This document shows, piece by piece, positions 35,499-44,582 of a stretch of 64,000 nt of DNA. This DNA comes from Dysgonomonas sp. Marseille-P4361 (GTDB lineage: Bacteria > Bacteroidota > Bacteroidia > Bacteroidales > Dysgonomonadaceae). The position numbers and the translations under genes were made by a program. The first letter of the stretch is position 1. Each line of letters begins with the position of its first letter. The stretch is taken from positions 434,001 to 498,000 of the forward strand of contig NZ_OPYL01000001.1 in the NCBI RefSeq assembly GCF_900343125.1. The letters are read 5' to 3'. Under the pieces are notes generated by a model, which saw only the letters and a program-made list of their open reading frames with translations, did no database searches and was not told where the DNA came from.

Positions 35499-36836
35499 AT
35501 GATACTTATACATAAAGCAACTATCATCAATGAAGGAAAATCTTTTGTTGGTTCTGTATTGATAGAAAACAACCTCATTGCCGAGATTTACACCACAGAA
35601 GAAATACCTGAAGGTATACTCAACAGAGTAAATGTAATAGACGGCAGAGAGCTGTGGCTGATGCCCGGTGTAATCGACGATCAGGTACACTTCCGCGATC
35701 CGGGATTAACACACAAGGGAGATCTGGAAAGCGAAAGTAAAGCAGCCATTGCAGGAGGGGTAACTTCTTTTATGGAAATGCCAAATACAAAACCTCAAAC
35801 AACAACTATAGATCTATTAGAACAAAAGTTTGAAATGGCAAGCGAGAAGGCTTATGCTAACTATTCGTTCTACTTGGGTGCTACCAACGACAATATAAAT
35901 GAATTAAGAAAAGTAAATTCGAAAGATGTCTGCGGAGTAAAAGTATTTATGGGTTCCTCTACCGGAAATATGCTTGTAGATGATAAAACTGTGTTGCAAG
36001 CCATTTTTGCAGAAGTAGATATGTTGATAGCAACTCACTGCGAAAAAGAAGAAATAATAAAGGCCAATCTGGCAAAATACAAAGCTGAACTTGGAGACGA
36101 AATACCTGTCAAATATCATCCTCTTATCCGTAGTGCCGAAGCTTGTTATCGCTCTTCAGCCGAGGCTGTTGAATTGGCGGACAAATATCAATCACGCCTA
36201 CATATTTTGCACTTATCTACCGAAAAAGAAATAAGCTTGTTTGATATAAAGCCACTTACAGAAAAGAAAATTACCGGAGAGGTGTGTGTGCATCACTTAT
36301 GGTTTTCTGACGAAGACTATGCAAAATACGGTACACGTATTAAATGGAATCCGGCTGTGAAAACAAAACAGGATCGAGATGCACTGATGCAAGGCTTACT
36401 AAAAGGAAAACTGGATGTAATAGCTACTGATCACGCTCCTCACCTAGCAGAAGAAAAACAAGGTGATGCTCTGAAAGCTGCATCGGGAGGGCCACTTGTA
36501 CAGCATTCGTTACAAATGATGATGGAATTGGCTAAACAAGGAAAACTAACGAAAGAAGAAGTGGTAAATAAGATGTGCCACGCTCCTGCTACATTATTCC
36601 AAGTGCATAAAAGAGGTTTTATCCGCAAGGGATATTTTGCAGATTTAGTCCTTCTGAATCCAAATAAATCCTATACCATCACTCAAGATAATATCTTGTA
36701 TAAGTGTAAATGGTCGCCACTTGAAGGTGAAACGATGTCCACCACAATAGAAAAAACATTCCTGAATGGAAAAATTGCTTTCGAGAATGGAATTGTAAAT
36801 AATATCAGAGGAGAAAGATTAAAATTCGATAGGTAA
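35499..36836 (+). CDS. pyrC: Dihydroorotase
   Basis: This 445-residue amidohydrolase converts carbamoyl aspartate to dihydroorotate in pyrimidine synthesis. The metal motif reads GVIDDQVHFRDPG, where the first histidine of the usual HxH is Gln; from general knowledge I believe this is normal for the Bacteroidetes branch. The carbamylated-lysine region GVKVFMGSSTGNM, LHILHLST and the late DVIATDHAPH are intact. A strong terminator follows. Hydantoinase-like relatives share the fold, but the Asn-rich EMPNTKP loop favours dihydroorotase. Confidence 0.93.
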   Translation: MILIHKATIINEGKSFVGSVLIENNLIAEIYTTEEIPEGILNRVNVIDGRELWLMPGVIDDQVHFRDPGLTHKGDLESESKAAIAGGVTSFMEMPNTKPQTTTIDLLEQKFEMASEKAYANYSFYLGATNDNINELRKVNSKDVCGVKVFMGSSTGNMLVDDKTVLQAIFAEVDMLIATHCEKEEIIKANLAKYKAELGDEIPVKYHPLIRSAEACYRSSAEAVELADKYQSRLHILHLSTEKEISLFDIKPLTEKKITGEVCVHHLWFSDEDYAKYGTRIKWNPAVKTKQDRDALMQGLLKGKLDVIATDHAPHLAEEKQGDALKAASGGPLVQHSLQMMMELAKQGKLTKEEVVNKMCHAPATLFQVHKRGFIRKGYFADLVLLNPNKSYTITQDNILYKCKWSPLEGETMSTTIEKTFLNGKIAFENGIVNNIRGERLKFDR

Positions 36837-36859
36837 GTCCTTTTGTAGAAGTAAATATA

Positions 36860-36893
36860 AAAATAGCCTCGAAAATCACTTCGAGGCTATTTT
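36860..36893. terminator. Bidirectional terminator between pyrC and sppA
   Basis: A perfect 13-bp stem (36860-36872 with 36881-36893) has an A-rich left and T-rich right side and lies between convergent genes. Confidence 0.9.
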
Positions 36894-36913
36894 GTTTATG
36901 TTGTTTATCTCTT

Positions 36914-38668
36914 TTACTTAATTACAATATCGTAAGGCATACGAGCTTGTACAAAGTCTTGCTCTTTTATTTCTTTCAATATCTTGAAGTGTTCGTAGTC
37001 ACTTCCCAAGTATTCTTTCAATGCTTTTGTAGTTAGTTCTTCTTTTTGATTAGAGAATAAGCTTTCAAAGAAATCTTCTTTTTTAGGGAAATTATTTACC
37101 TTATAATTTTCTAGTTTAGCTAATTCTGCAGCAGCTTCTATTGCATCGTTAATACCTCCTAGTTCGTCAACAAGACCTATTTCTAAAGCCTGATTTCCAG
37201 TCCAAACACGACCTTGAGCAATTGAGTCTAACGATTCTTTAGAAATACCACGTCCGTCAGAACAACGAGTCAAGAATAAATCATAACCACGCTCAATATA
37301 ATTTTGAAGAATTGCTTTTTCATCCTCTCTCATCGGACGAGTAATAGTTCCAAAATCTGCATATTGATTTGTTTTCACTACATCGTAAGAAAGACCTACT
37401 TTCTTCGTCAATCCTTCCACATTAGGGAACATACCGAATATACCTATCGAACCTGTCAATGTATTTGGCTGAGCTATAATTTTAGAAGCAAGACAAGATA
37501 TATAATAACCTCCCGATGCTGCATAATCTCCCATTGATACAACAATAGGTTTTTTGTCTTTAAGTTCACCTACAGCTTTCCATATTTGTTCCGATGCATA
37601 AGCACTACCACCACCTGAATTGACACGGAAAACAACAGCTTTTACTTTATCATTATTCTTTAATTTTTCTAACTCTTTTACAAAACGTTTGCTAGTAATA
37701 CCTTCTTTACCTGATCCGTCAGTAATATTTCCTTCGGCATAAAGAACAGCAATAACATCATCCGATTTACTCTCGTTTGTAAATGAAACTGATGTCATAT
37801 TTTTGATAGAAGCTAAATTCATATCCTCAACATCTTTAACATCTATCAAATTTTTAAGGTATTCTTTTACTCCCGTTTCGTATATCAAAGTATCTACTAA
37901 ACTTGCAGCTAGTATATCTTCTGCTTTCTTGAACATAGCTAGTTCATCAGCATAAGTATTCAGTTTTTCTACACTTATATTTCTCGATTCCGATACTTCA
38001 TTTGTAAGAGTTGCCCATATGTCGTTAAGATAAGCTGATACTTGCTCCTTGTTAGCATCACTCATTTTATCTAACATAAAAGGTTCTACTGCCGATTTGA
38101 ATGTACCAACCTTAAAAATTTGCATCTCTACTCCTACTTTGTCCAACAACCCTTTGTAAAATGTAGGAACTGTTGCAAATCCGTGTAAATCTAAATTACC
38201 TTGAGGATTAAGCATTATTTTGTCAGCCACAGAAGATAAATAATAGCATCCTTGACTATATACGTCGGCATAAGCAACTACAAATTTTCCGCTTTTCTTG
38301 AAATCAAGAAGTTCATCTCTAATTTCTTTCAACGAAGCCGGTGCTGCAGAAAATGCACCTGCATTGATATATATACCTTGTATTTTTTCATTTTCTTTTG
38401 CTTTCTTTATAGATGCTAAAACATCGTCAAGACCTATTTGACCTTCAGTTTCTTGTCCTAAAAGAGCCATAAGAGGATTTTCCTGAGCCCTGTCAGTTAA
38501 AACACCTTCTAGTTTTAATGTCAAAATTGTATTGTCTTTTAATACATATTTTTCGGTAGATGTTAATGACATCCCTACTAAAGAAATAAACATAATCAGG
38601 AAAAATAATCCTAAGACTATAAAACATCCCAAAATAGAAGCTACTAAGCTTTTCAAAAAATCTTTCAT
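36914..38668 (-). CDS. sppA: Signal peptide peptidase SppA, 67K type
   Basis: This 584-residue protein has one N-terminal membrane anchor (about 10-35) and two tandem ClpP-like domains, the long SppA form. The catalytic serine is in MGDYAASGGYYIS near residue 390, and the preceding FRVNSGGGSAYASEQIWKA block is conserved. It cleaves leftover signal peptides at the outer face of the inner membrane. It is convergent with pyrC and stands alone. Confidence 0.93.
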   Translation of the reverse strand: MKDFLKSLVASILGCFIVLGLFFLIMFISLVGMSLTSTEKYVLKDNTILTLKLEGVLTDRAQENPLMALLGQETEGQIGLDDVLASIKKAKENEKIQGIYINAGAFSAAPASLKEIRDELLDFKKSGKFVVAYADVYSQGCYYLSSVADKIMLNPQGNLDLHGFATVPTFYKGLLDKVGVEMQIFKVGTFKSAVEPFMLDKMSDANKEQVSAYLNDIWATLTNEVSESRNISVEKLNTYADELAMFKKAEDILAASLVDTLIYETGVKEYLKNLIDVKDVEDMNLASIKNMTSVSFTNESKSDDVIAVLYAEGNITDGSGKEGITSKRFVKELEKLKNNDKVKAVVFRVNSGGGSAYASEQIWKAVGELKDKKPIVVSMGDYAASGGYYISCLASKIIAQPNTLTGSIGIFGMFPNVEGLTKKVGLSYDVVKTNQYADFGTITRPMREDEKAILQNYIERGYDLFLTRCSDGRGISKESLDSIAQGRVWTGNQALEIGLVDELGGINDAIEAAAELAKLENYKVNNFPKKEDFFESLFSNQKEELTTKALKEYLGSDYEHFKILKEIKEQDFVQARMPYDIVIK

Positions 38669-39220
38669 TTTATATTTAAATATTAATTAATAAACAAAAC
38701 TATATATTAATCTGATAATATGCTACTTAAAAAGAGTATAAACCAAATTTATTTTGCTAAATCATTTTTATATATAATATCTTGTTCAAAAACTGTTAAT
38801 AACTGTTGAAATCTTTTTTAAAGAAAAGTAATCAAAGTATGAACTAAAAATACATATATGAAATAAGTCGCAGATAACAATTAAAAATCACAAAAATATA
38901 TAACTAATATTTCAAAGGCTTGTTAACAATGAATGAATAAAATTTTTAAACTTATTTTTTAACTATGATAGTTATTAACAATATTTTAATAAAGTTCATA
39001 ATATACTAGATATAAATAAATTGTATACTTTTGTTATTGTTAATAACAATACAGATAGTATTAATCAATATTTAACATCAAAAAAAACAAGTATTCTTAC
39101 AAAAAAGAATAAACAGAATTAACAGCCTATAATAACCATCATATTTTTTTTTAAAGTTTAAATTAAAAGAATAATATTAATATAATTTGATAATAAAAAG
39201 TTGCTCTATTATTTGATCTG
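38669..39220. other. AT-rich intergenic region between divergent sppA and SGNH genes
   Basis: These 552 bp are very AT-rich and hold no convincing ORF on either strand. TAAATTTG on the minus strand (38744-38751) is a possible sppA -7 element. TACTTTTG at 39026-39033 is a possible plus-strand -7 element with a leader near 190 nt. No repeat or RNA gene was recognised. Confidence 0.5.
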
Positions 39221-39958
39221 ATGATGTCTAAAAAGAAAATTCTAATTGCCATAACTATTTTATCTGTTTTATTAAATTGTATTACAATATCCTACATAGG
39301 ATTTGACTATTATACGAATAAGAGAAACAAAGATATTTTCAGGTTAAATTCTTATTCGTGGGCAAACAAACAATTGAATGCTAAAACTCATAACGAAAAC
39401 AGAGTTGTTTTTATAGGTAATTCTATCACCGAAAACTGGACTCATTTGCGATATACTTTTTTTAAGGAGAATAATTATGTATCGCGTGGGATAGGAGGGC
39501 AGACAAGTCCTTTATTGCTCTTAAGATTCAGACAAGATGTAATTGAACTTAAGCCAAAAGTTGTAGTTTTAAATACCGGAATAAATGATATAGCTGAGAA
39601 TACAGGAGAATATGATCCGGTATTTACCTTAGATCATATTAAGTCGATGGCTCAATTGGCTGAAATTAATGGAATAAAAGTTATTTTGACTTCAGTTTTG
39701 CCATGTAGAGGAAATGGTTGGAAAGGACATATAACCGATATTCCTGAAAAAATCATATCTCTGAATGAAGAAATAAAAGCTTATGCCGAAGCTAATAATT
39801 ATGCTTATGTAGATTATTATACATCTATGGTAGATGATAATTTAGGAATGAAGGCTGAATATACATTTGATGGTTTGCATCCAACTGAGAAAGGATATGA
39901 AGTAATGGAACCATTAGTGCAAAAAGCGATTAAGAATTTGATAAACCAAACACAATGA
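39221..39958 (+). CDS. SGNH/GDSL hydrolase with N-terminal anchor
   Basis: This 245-residue protein has one hydrophobic helix (about 5-25), then an SGNH domain. Block I is VVFIGNSITENW with the nucleophilic serine, block II GIGGQTSPLLLLRF, block III LNTGINDIAENTG, and block V DGLHPTEKGY with catalytic Asp and His. The family includes esterases and carbohydrate O-deacetylases. It is about half identical by eye to the copy at 40575. Its stop overlaps the ATG of the barrel gene (ATGA). The helix suggests action on the periplasmic side. Confidence 0.88.
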   Translation: MMSKKKILIAITILSVLLNCITISYIGFDYYTNKRNKDIFRLNSYSWANKQLNAKTHNENRVVFIGNSITENWTHLRYTFFKENNYVSRGIGGQTSPLLLLRFRQDVIELKPKVVVLNTGINDIAENTGEYDPVFTLDHIKSMAQLAEINGIKVILTSVLPCRGNGWKGHITDIPEKIISLNEEIKAYAEANNYAYVDYYTSMVDDNLGMKAEYTFDGLHPTEKGYEVMEPLVQKAIKNLINQTQ

Positions 39959-40557
39959 AAAAGCTACTATTATTATTTTGCTTATATATAAGTATAGCTA
40001 CAGTATCACATGCCCAGATATATGTAGATAACCAAGGGAATGTATATGATACACGTAAGAAGACTGTAAGTCAACCTACTGAAAGTAACACTTATAAAAA
40101 ACCGTCATCTTTTGATCCATCCAAGTTATCATTTGGAGGAAATTTGAGCTTGCAGTTTGGTAGTTATACAGTCGTAGGTATATCTCCGCAAGTAGGTTAT
40201 GATTTCTCCAAATATTTTACAGCTGGTGCCGGCTTTGGATATACTTACTTTAAAGATAAATATTATGACTATAAATGGAGTAGTAGTTACCTAAGTTTTG
40301 ATATATTTGGACGTTTTTATCCTACAGACTTTTTGGTGATGAGTGTACAGCCCGAAATAAGTCGTATGTGGCAAAATATAACTTATTATGATGGAGAAAA
40401 AATAAGTTAAAATAAATTTGTTCCTTCTCTGCTTATTGGTGGTGGCATACGTTTTGGAGGTGTAATGGCCATGATTCAGTACGACTTGGTACAAGATAGA
40501 AATTCACCTTATGGTACAAATCTATTTTATAGTGTAGGATATACTTTTAGATTTTAA
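39955..40557 (+). pseudogene. Outer-membrane barrel gene interrupted by an in-frame TAA
   Basis: The start MKKLLLLFCLYISIATVSHA is a Sec signal and the following sequence has barrel strands (FGGNLSLQFGSYTVVGISPQVGYD split over two strands). Reading stops at TAA 40408-40410, yet the same frame continues without another stop for 48 codons: FVPSLLIGGGIRFGGVMAM, then NLFYSVGYTFRF ending in the terminal Phe typical of barrels, with the true stop at 40555. This is a single nonsense codon in an otherwise complete gene. Either it is a recent mutation, a sequencing error or a read-through. It lies between two SGNH hydrolase genes, coupled to the first. Confidence 0.75.
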
Positions 40558-40574
40558 ATTTAACTTATATAATC

Positions 40575-41264
40575 ATGAAAAAAACATTCTTATTCGTTCT
40601 ATTCTTTTCATTTTTCACTCTCTTTTCTTATGCTCAAAAATTTAATGAAATGATTAATTTACAAAGGTATGAAAAGGCTAATGCTGAATTAGGAAAACCA
40701 GCTAAAAAAGAAAAAAGAGTTGTCTTTATAGGGAATTCAATTACTGATGGATGGGCATCTCAACGTCCTGAATTTTTCTCTCAAAATAATTATATAGGTC
40801 GTGGAATAGGAGGGCAGACAAGTCCTCAATTATTGTCTCGTTTTCGTCAGGATGTAATAAATCTTAAACCTAAAGCTGTTGTTATTAATATTGGAACAAA
40901 CGATGTAGCTGAAAATACAGGTTCTTTTGACCCCGAATTTACTCTTGGTAACATAAAATCGATGGCCGAACTGGCTAAAGCTAATGGTATAAAAGTAATT
41001 CTTTCATCAATTACACCAGCAGGTGAATACCCATGGAGAAAAGAAATAAAAAATGTACCTGATAAGATAAAAGCATTGAATGAAGCTATAAAAGCTTATG
41101 CAAAAGAAAAGAAATTTAAATACATAGACTATTTTAGTGAAATGTGTGACGAAAACGGAGCATTGCGTAGCAATTTAGGAGACGATGGTGTACATCCCAA
41201 TGCAGAGGGTTATGCTATAATGGAAAGAGTAGCTAAGAAAGTAATAGATAAAGTAGTGAAATAA
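40575..41264 (+). CDS. Secreted SGNH/GDSL hydrolase
   Basis: This 229-residue protein has a cleavable signal (MKKTFLFVLFFSFFTLFSYAQ) and an SGNH domain: VVFIGNSITDGW, GRGIGGQTSPQLLSRFRQDV, NIGTNDVAENTG and GDDGVHPNAEGY. It is a paralogue of the anchored copy two genes upstream. A soluble periplasmic or exported esterase or deacetylase is likely; the substrate is unknown. It begins 17 bp after the barrel frame ends, which supports one operon of hydrolase-barrel-hydrolase. Confidence 0.9.
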   Translation: MKKTFLFVLFFSFFTLFSYAQKFNEMINLQRYEKANAELGKPAKKEKRVVFIGNSITDGWASQRPEFFSQNNYIGRGIGGQTSPQLLSRFRQDVINLKPKAVVINIGTNDVAENTGSFDPEFTLGNIKSMAELAKANGIKVILSSITPAGEYPWRKEIKNVPDKIKALNEAIKAYAKEKKFKYIDYFSEMCDENGALRSNLGDDGVHPNAEGYAIMERVAKKVIDKVVK

Positions 41265-41326
41265 ACTGTAGAGTAGGAGAGTAGTATAATGTTTTATTCT
41301 ATTTCTTACTTCTGAGTAAAAAGACC

Positions 41327-41334
41327 TATCTTTG
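41327..41334 (+). promoter_or_regulatory. Candidate -7 element for ychF
   Basis: TATCTTTG (TAnnTTTG) lies 32 bp before the ychF ATG. The -33 element is weak. Confidence 0.45.
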
Positions 41335-41366
41335 TACCCTTAAAATTTAAAAATATAAATTGAATA

Positions 41367-42470
41367 ATGGCATTACAGTGTGGTATAGTTGGGCTTCCAA
41401 ATGTAGGTAAGTCTACTCTTTTTAATTGTTTATCGAATGCGAAGGCACAATCGGCAAACTTTCCTTTTTGTACTATAGAACCAAATGTAGGGGTTATAAC
41501 TGTACCCGACGAGCGACTAAATAAACTGGCAGAATTAGTAAAACCAAATAGAATTTTACCAACTACAGTAGAGATAGTAGATATTGCCGGACTGGTAAAA
41601 GGTGCAAGTAAAGGTGAAGGATTAGGAAATAAATTCCTTGCCAATATTCGCGAAACTGACGCTATATTGCATGTTCTTCGCTGTTTCGATGATGATAATA
41701 TTACACACGTAGATGGTAGTGTTAATCCGGTACGCGATAAAGAAATAATTGATATTGAGTTACAGTTGAAAGACTTGGAAACTGTTCAAGCACGTATTCA
41801 GAAAGTAGAAAAACAGGCTAAGACAGGAGGTGATAAAGATGCAAAAAGAGCTTATGATGTATTGGTACAATTCAAAGAAGCTCTGGAGCAAGGCAAATCA
41901 GCTCGTACAGTTCAGTTCGATAACAAAGAAGATGAAAAGATAGCTAAAGAACTTTATCTTCTTACTTACAAACCAGTACTTTATGTATGTAATGTAGATG
42001 AAGCAAGTGCAGTTTCGGGAAACAAATATGTAGAGCAAGTTCGTGAAGCTGTTAAAGATGAAGCGGCTGAAATTTTAGTTGTTGCAGCTAAAATAGAGTC
42101 GGAGATAGCTGAATTTGAAAGCTACGAAGAACGTCAGATGTTTCTTGAGGAAATAGGTCTTAGTGAATCCGGTGTTGCCCGCCTAATCAAATCGGCTTAT
42201 AAATTGCTGGGACTTCAAACTTATTTTACAGCCGGTGTACAAGAAGTGCGTGCATGGACTTTTATTGCAGGATGGAAAGCTCCACAATGTGCTGGAGTGA
42301 TACATACCGATTTTGAAAAAGGATTCATTCGTGCCGAAGTTATAAAATACGAAGACTTTATAACTCTTGGATCAGAAGCTGCTGTAAAAGAAGCCGGAAA
42401 AATGAATGTAGAAGGTAAAGAATACGTTGTTAAAGATGGTGATATAATGCACTTTAGATTCAATGTATAA
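41367..42470 (+). CDS. ychF: Redox-regulated ATPase YchF
   Basis: This 367-residue protein is of family length. The P-loop GLPNVGKSTLFNCLS, the switch region DIAGLVKGASKGEGLGNKFL and the C-terminal TGS domain (about 282-365, RAWTFIAGWKAPQCAGVIH) are intact. YchF belongs to the Obg-related family but prefers ATP and acts at the ribosome in stress responses. The stop overlaps the next gene's ATG (TAATG). Confidence 0.97.
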   Translation: MALQCGIVGLPNVGKSTLFNCLSNAKAQSANFPFCTIEPNVGVITVPDERLNKLAELVKPNRILPTTVEIVDIAGLVKGASKGEGLGNKFLANIRETDAILHVLRCFDDDNITHVDGSVNPVRDKEIIDIELQLKDLETVQARIQKVEKQAKTGGDKDAKRAYDVLVQFKEALEQGKSARTVQFDNKEDEKIAKELYLLTYKPVLYVCNVDEASAVSGNKYVEQVREAVKDEAAEILVVAAKIESEIAEFESYEERQMFLEEIGLSESGVARLIKSAYKLLGLQTYFTAGVQEVRAWTFIAGWKAPQCAGVIHTDFEKGFIRAEVIKYEDFITLGSEAAVKEAGKMNVEGKEYVVKDGDIMHFRFNV

Positions 42471-43294
42471 TGATTATAAATTATGATTCTCCCGGACAGT
42501 TATGCAATAGAATATGGTCTTTACTACCTTCTATTGCTTACGGTTTGGAATATGATGAAAAGGTATTGATCATTAACTTTGATGAATACTCATCCTATTT
42601 TGAGAATCTTAATAGAAATAGTCTTGTATCTTTTTCTTCTAAAAAGTTACTGAAACAATTTATTCACTCTATAAAAGTAAGAGGATATATCCAAAATGGA
42701 AGGCCTAATTTACTATCTAAACTATTAAAATGGAATATGATAGAAGGTTGGCCTATCCGTTTAGATAATCACGAAATGATTATAAATCAATCAGATGCTA
42801 TTCGTGATATTTTTACTTTTAATACTAAAATAATAACTCCTGTAGATGAATTATTTTCTTCAATAAAGAAAGAAAATATAATTGTGGGAGTGCATATTCG
42901 CAGAGGCGATTACAGAAGTTGGCTTGACGGGATATACTATTATACAGATGAAGAATATCTTGCTGCAATGATTTATTTGTATGATCAGTTTAAAAAAGAA
43001 GGTAAAAATGTAAAGTTTCTTCTATGTTCGAATGAAGCTATCGATTTAAATAACTTCAATGATTTAGATTGCTTTACTATACCAGATTTTACAGGTGAAA
43101 AAGACTTATATGCCTTGTCGAAATGTGATTATATTATTGGTCCGCCGAGTTCTTATTCACAATGGGCTTCTTTCGTAGGGAAGAAACCTGTGAATTATAT
43201 AATGCCTGAACGTAAAGAACTGTTATTATCTGAATTTTCTGATATTATATCGTTCAATAGATTTAGAAATGGTAATATTTTATCCATTGATTAA
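42470..43294 (+). CDS. Fucosyltransferase-like glycosyltransferase (GT11/GT23-like)
   Basis: This 274-residue protein begins with GQLCNRIWSLLPSIAYGLE, like the donor-site start of alpha-1,2 and alpha-1,6 fucosyltransferases, and contains the hallmark VGVHIRRGDYRSW (HxRRxD). The C-terminus has YALSKCDYIIGPPSSYSQWA, a typical late motif. It likely adds fucose or a related deoxysugar to a surface glycan in the cytoplasm. Its ATG overlaps the ychF stop, an odd partner, and there is no polysaccharide cluster nearby. Confidence 0.78.
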   Translation: MIINYDSPGQLCNRIWSLLPSIAYGLEYDEKVLIINFDEYSSYFENLNRNSLVSFSSKKLLKQFIHSIKVRGYIQNGRPNLLSKLLKWNMIEGWPIRLDNHEMIINQSDAIRDIFTFNTKIITPVDELFSSIKKENIIVGVHIRRGDYRSWLDGIYYYTDEEYLAAMIYLYDQFKKEGKNVKFLLCSNEAIDLNNFNDLDCFTIPDFTGEKDLYALSKCDYIIGPPSSYSQWASFVGKKPVNYIMPERKELLLSEFSDIISFNRFRNGNILSID

Positions 43295-43329
43295 TATAAA
43301 GAATATTAACTATTTAAATATATAATACT

Positions 43330-43761
43330 ATGATTAGTCCAGCTGATAAAAGTGATTATCCTACTCTGATCAAAATATGGGAGAGTGCTGTTAGAGCTAC
43401 TCATGATTTTCTGTCTGATGAAGATTTTGAGTTTTACAAAGCACATATTCCAATTTATTTTAAACATGTTTCACTATATAAATATGTAGCTGATAATGGT
43501 GAAATAAAAGGATTTTTAGGTATTGAAGATGATAGTATCGAAATGCTATTTGTAGATAATAAGTGCAGACGATCGGGTATTGGAAAAGAATTGTTAGATT
43601 ATGCAGTTCATAAATTGAATGCCAGAAAGGTAGATGTAAATGAGCATAATACGCAGGCTTTGAATTTTTATTACCATTTTGGTTTTAAAGAATTTGACAG
43701 ATCAGAATATGATGGAGAAGGTAAAGCATATCCTATACTACATTTAATAAAAAATGATTAA
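43330..43761 (+). CDS. GNAT family N-acetyltransferase
   Basis: This 143-residue protein is a single GNAT domain. The acetyl-CoA binding loop reads CRRSGIGKELLDYA (R/QxxGxG/A), preceded by IEMLFVDNK and followed by HNTQALNFYYHFGF. It resembles the YjaB-type group. The substrate is unknown. It begins 35 bp after the fucosyltransferase-like gene and has a hairpin terminator after it. Confidence 0.88.
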   Translation: MISPADKSDYPTLIKIWESAVRATHDFLSDEDFEFYKAHIPIYFKHVSLYKYVADNGEIKGFLGIEDDSIEMLFVDNKCRRSGIGKELLDYAVHKLNARKVDVNEHNTQALNFYYHFGFKEFDRSEYDGEGKAYPILHLIKND

Positions 43762-43765
43762 TATA

Positions 43766-43797
43766 TGAAGAGAAGTTGTATATCAGCTTCTCTTTTT
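43766..43797 (+). terminator. Terminator after the GNAT gene
   Basis: An 8-bp stem (AAGAGAAG with CTTCTCTT) around a loop of about 11 nt is followed by a run of Ts, just past the GNAT stop. Confidence 0.65.
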
Positions 43798-43837
43798 TGT
43801 TTTTAGAATAAAGAAACTTTAAATTAGTGCGTTATTA

Positions 43838-44521
43838 ATGGATAATACAGCTTTTAAAAGCAATAATAAGATTATGAAAAATAAAATTACAACTGTTTTC
43901 TTTGGCTTGGATGGAGTTATTGTTGATACAGAAACATATAATAAAAAGTTTTGGGATCAGATTGCAGCATCAAACGGATTGAAAATTGAAAACTTCTCGA
44001 ATGTAGTAGAGGGGATGACATTAAATTCTATTATTGAGTTGTATTTTCCACTTTCTTCACTCGAAGAAAGACAAAGTATAAGAAAAGCTTCTGCAGATCT
44101 TGAACAGTCTATAGATTATAAAAGTATTCTTGTTCCTGGCATTTTGGAATTTATTCAATATCTGAAAGAAGAAGATTATAATATAGGACTTGTTACTAGT
44201 TCTTCGCTAAACAAGGTAAATATAGTTCTTGATCAGTTAGATATTAAAAATGCTTTCGATACTATAATTACAGCTGAAAGTATTAAGAAAGGAAAACCTG
44301 ATCCAATGGGATATGTTTTAGCAAAAACTAATCTGATTGCTGAATCCTCAGAATGTATTGTATTTGAAGACTCATTCACTGGTATCAAAGCAGCTACTTA
44401 TGCTTTTATGCGTGTGATAGGTATAGAAACTTCACTGTCTGAAGATTCTTTTAAAGATTATACTTATGCCTCTATACCTGATTTTTCGGATTTAGAACGA
44501 GTTAAAAAATTACTGGATTAA
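43838..44521 (+). CDS. HAD-superfamily protein lacking the nucleophile aspartate
   Basis: This 227-residue protein resembles beta-phosphoglucomutase-type HAD phosphatases, with a helical cap (about 30-100), motif II LVTSSS, motif III lysine in IKKGKPDPMGY and motif IV VFEDSFTGIKAA. Motif I reads FFGLDGVIVDTE, where FDxDG is expected. The first aspartate, which forms the phospho-enzyme, is glycine (codon GGC). The rest of the site looks intact, so it is either a recent loss or a non-catalytic family member. The start may instead be the second ATG at 43874 (MKNKITTVFF). Confidence 0.8.
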   Translation: MDNTAFKSNNKIMKNKITTVFFGLDGVIVDTETYNKKFWDQIAASNGLKIENFSNVVEGMTLNSIIELYFPLSSLEERQSIRKASADLEQSIDYKSILVPGILEFIQYLKEEDYNIGLVTSSSLNKVNIVLDQLDIKNAFDTIITAESIKKGKPDPMGYVLAKTNLIAESSECIVFEDSFTGIKAATYAFMRVIGIETSLSEDSFKDYTYASIPDFSDLERVKKLLD

Positions 44522-44528
44522 TCTATAT

Positions 44529-44563
44529 AAAAAGACCTTTACTGAAGAGTAAAGGTCTTTTTT
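44529..44563. terminator. Bidirectional terminator between the HAD gene and trhO
   Basis: A 15-bp stem (44529-44543 with 44548-44562) with a GAAG loop, flanked by A and T runs, lies between convergent genes. Confidence 0.9.
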
Positions 44564-44582
44564 ATTATGATTCAATTCAGGA

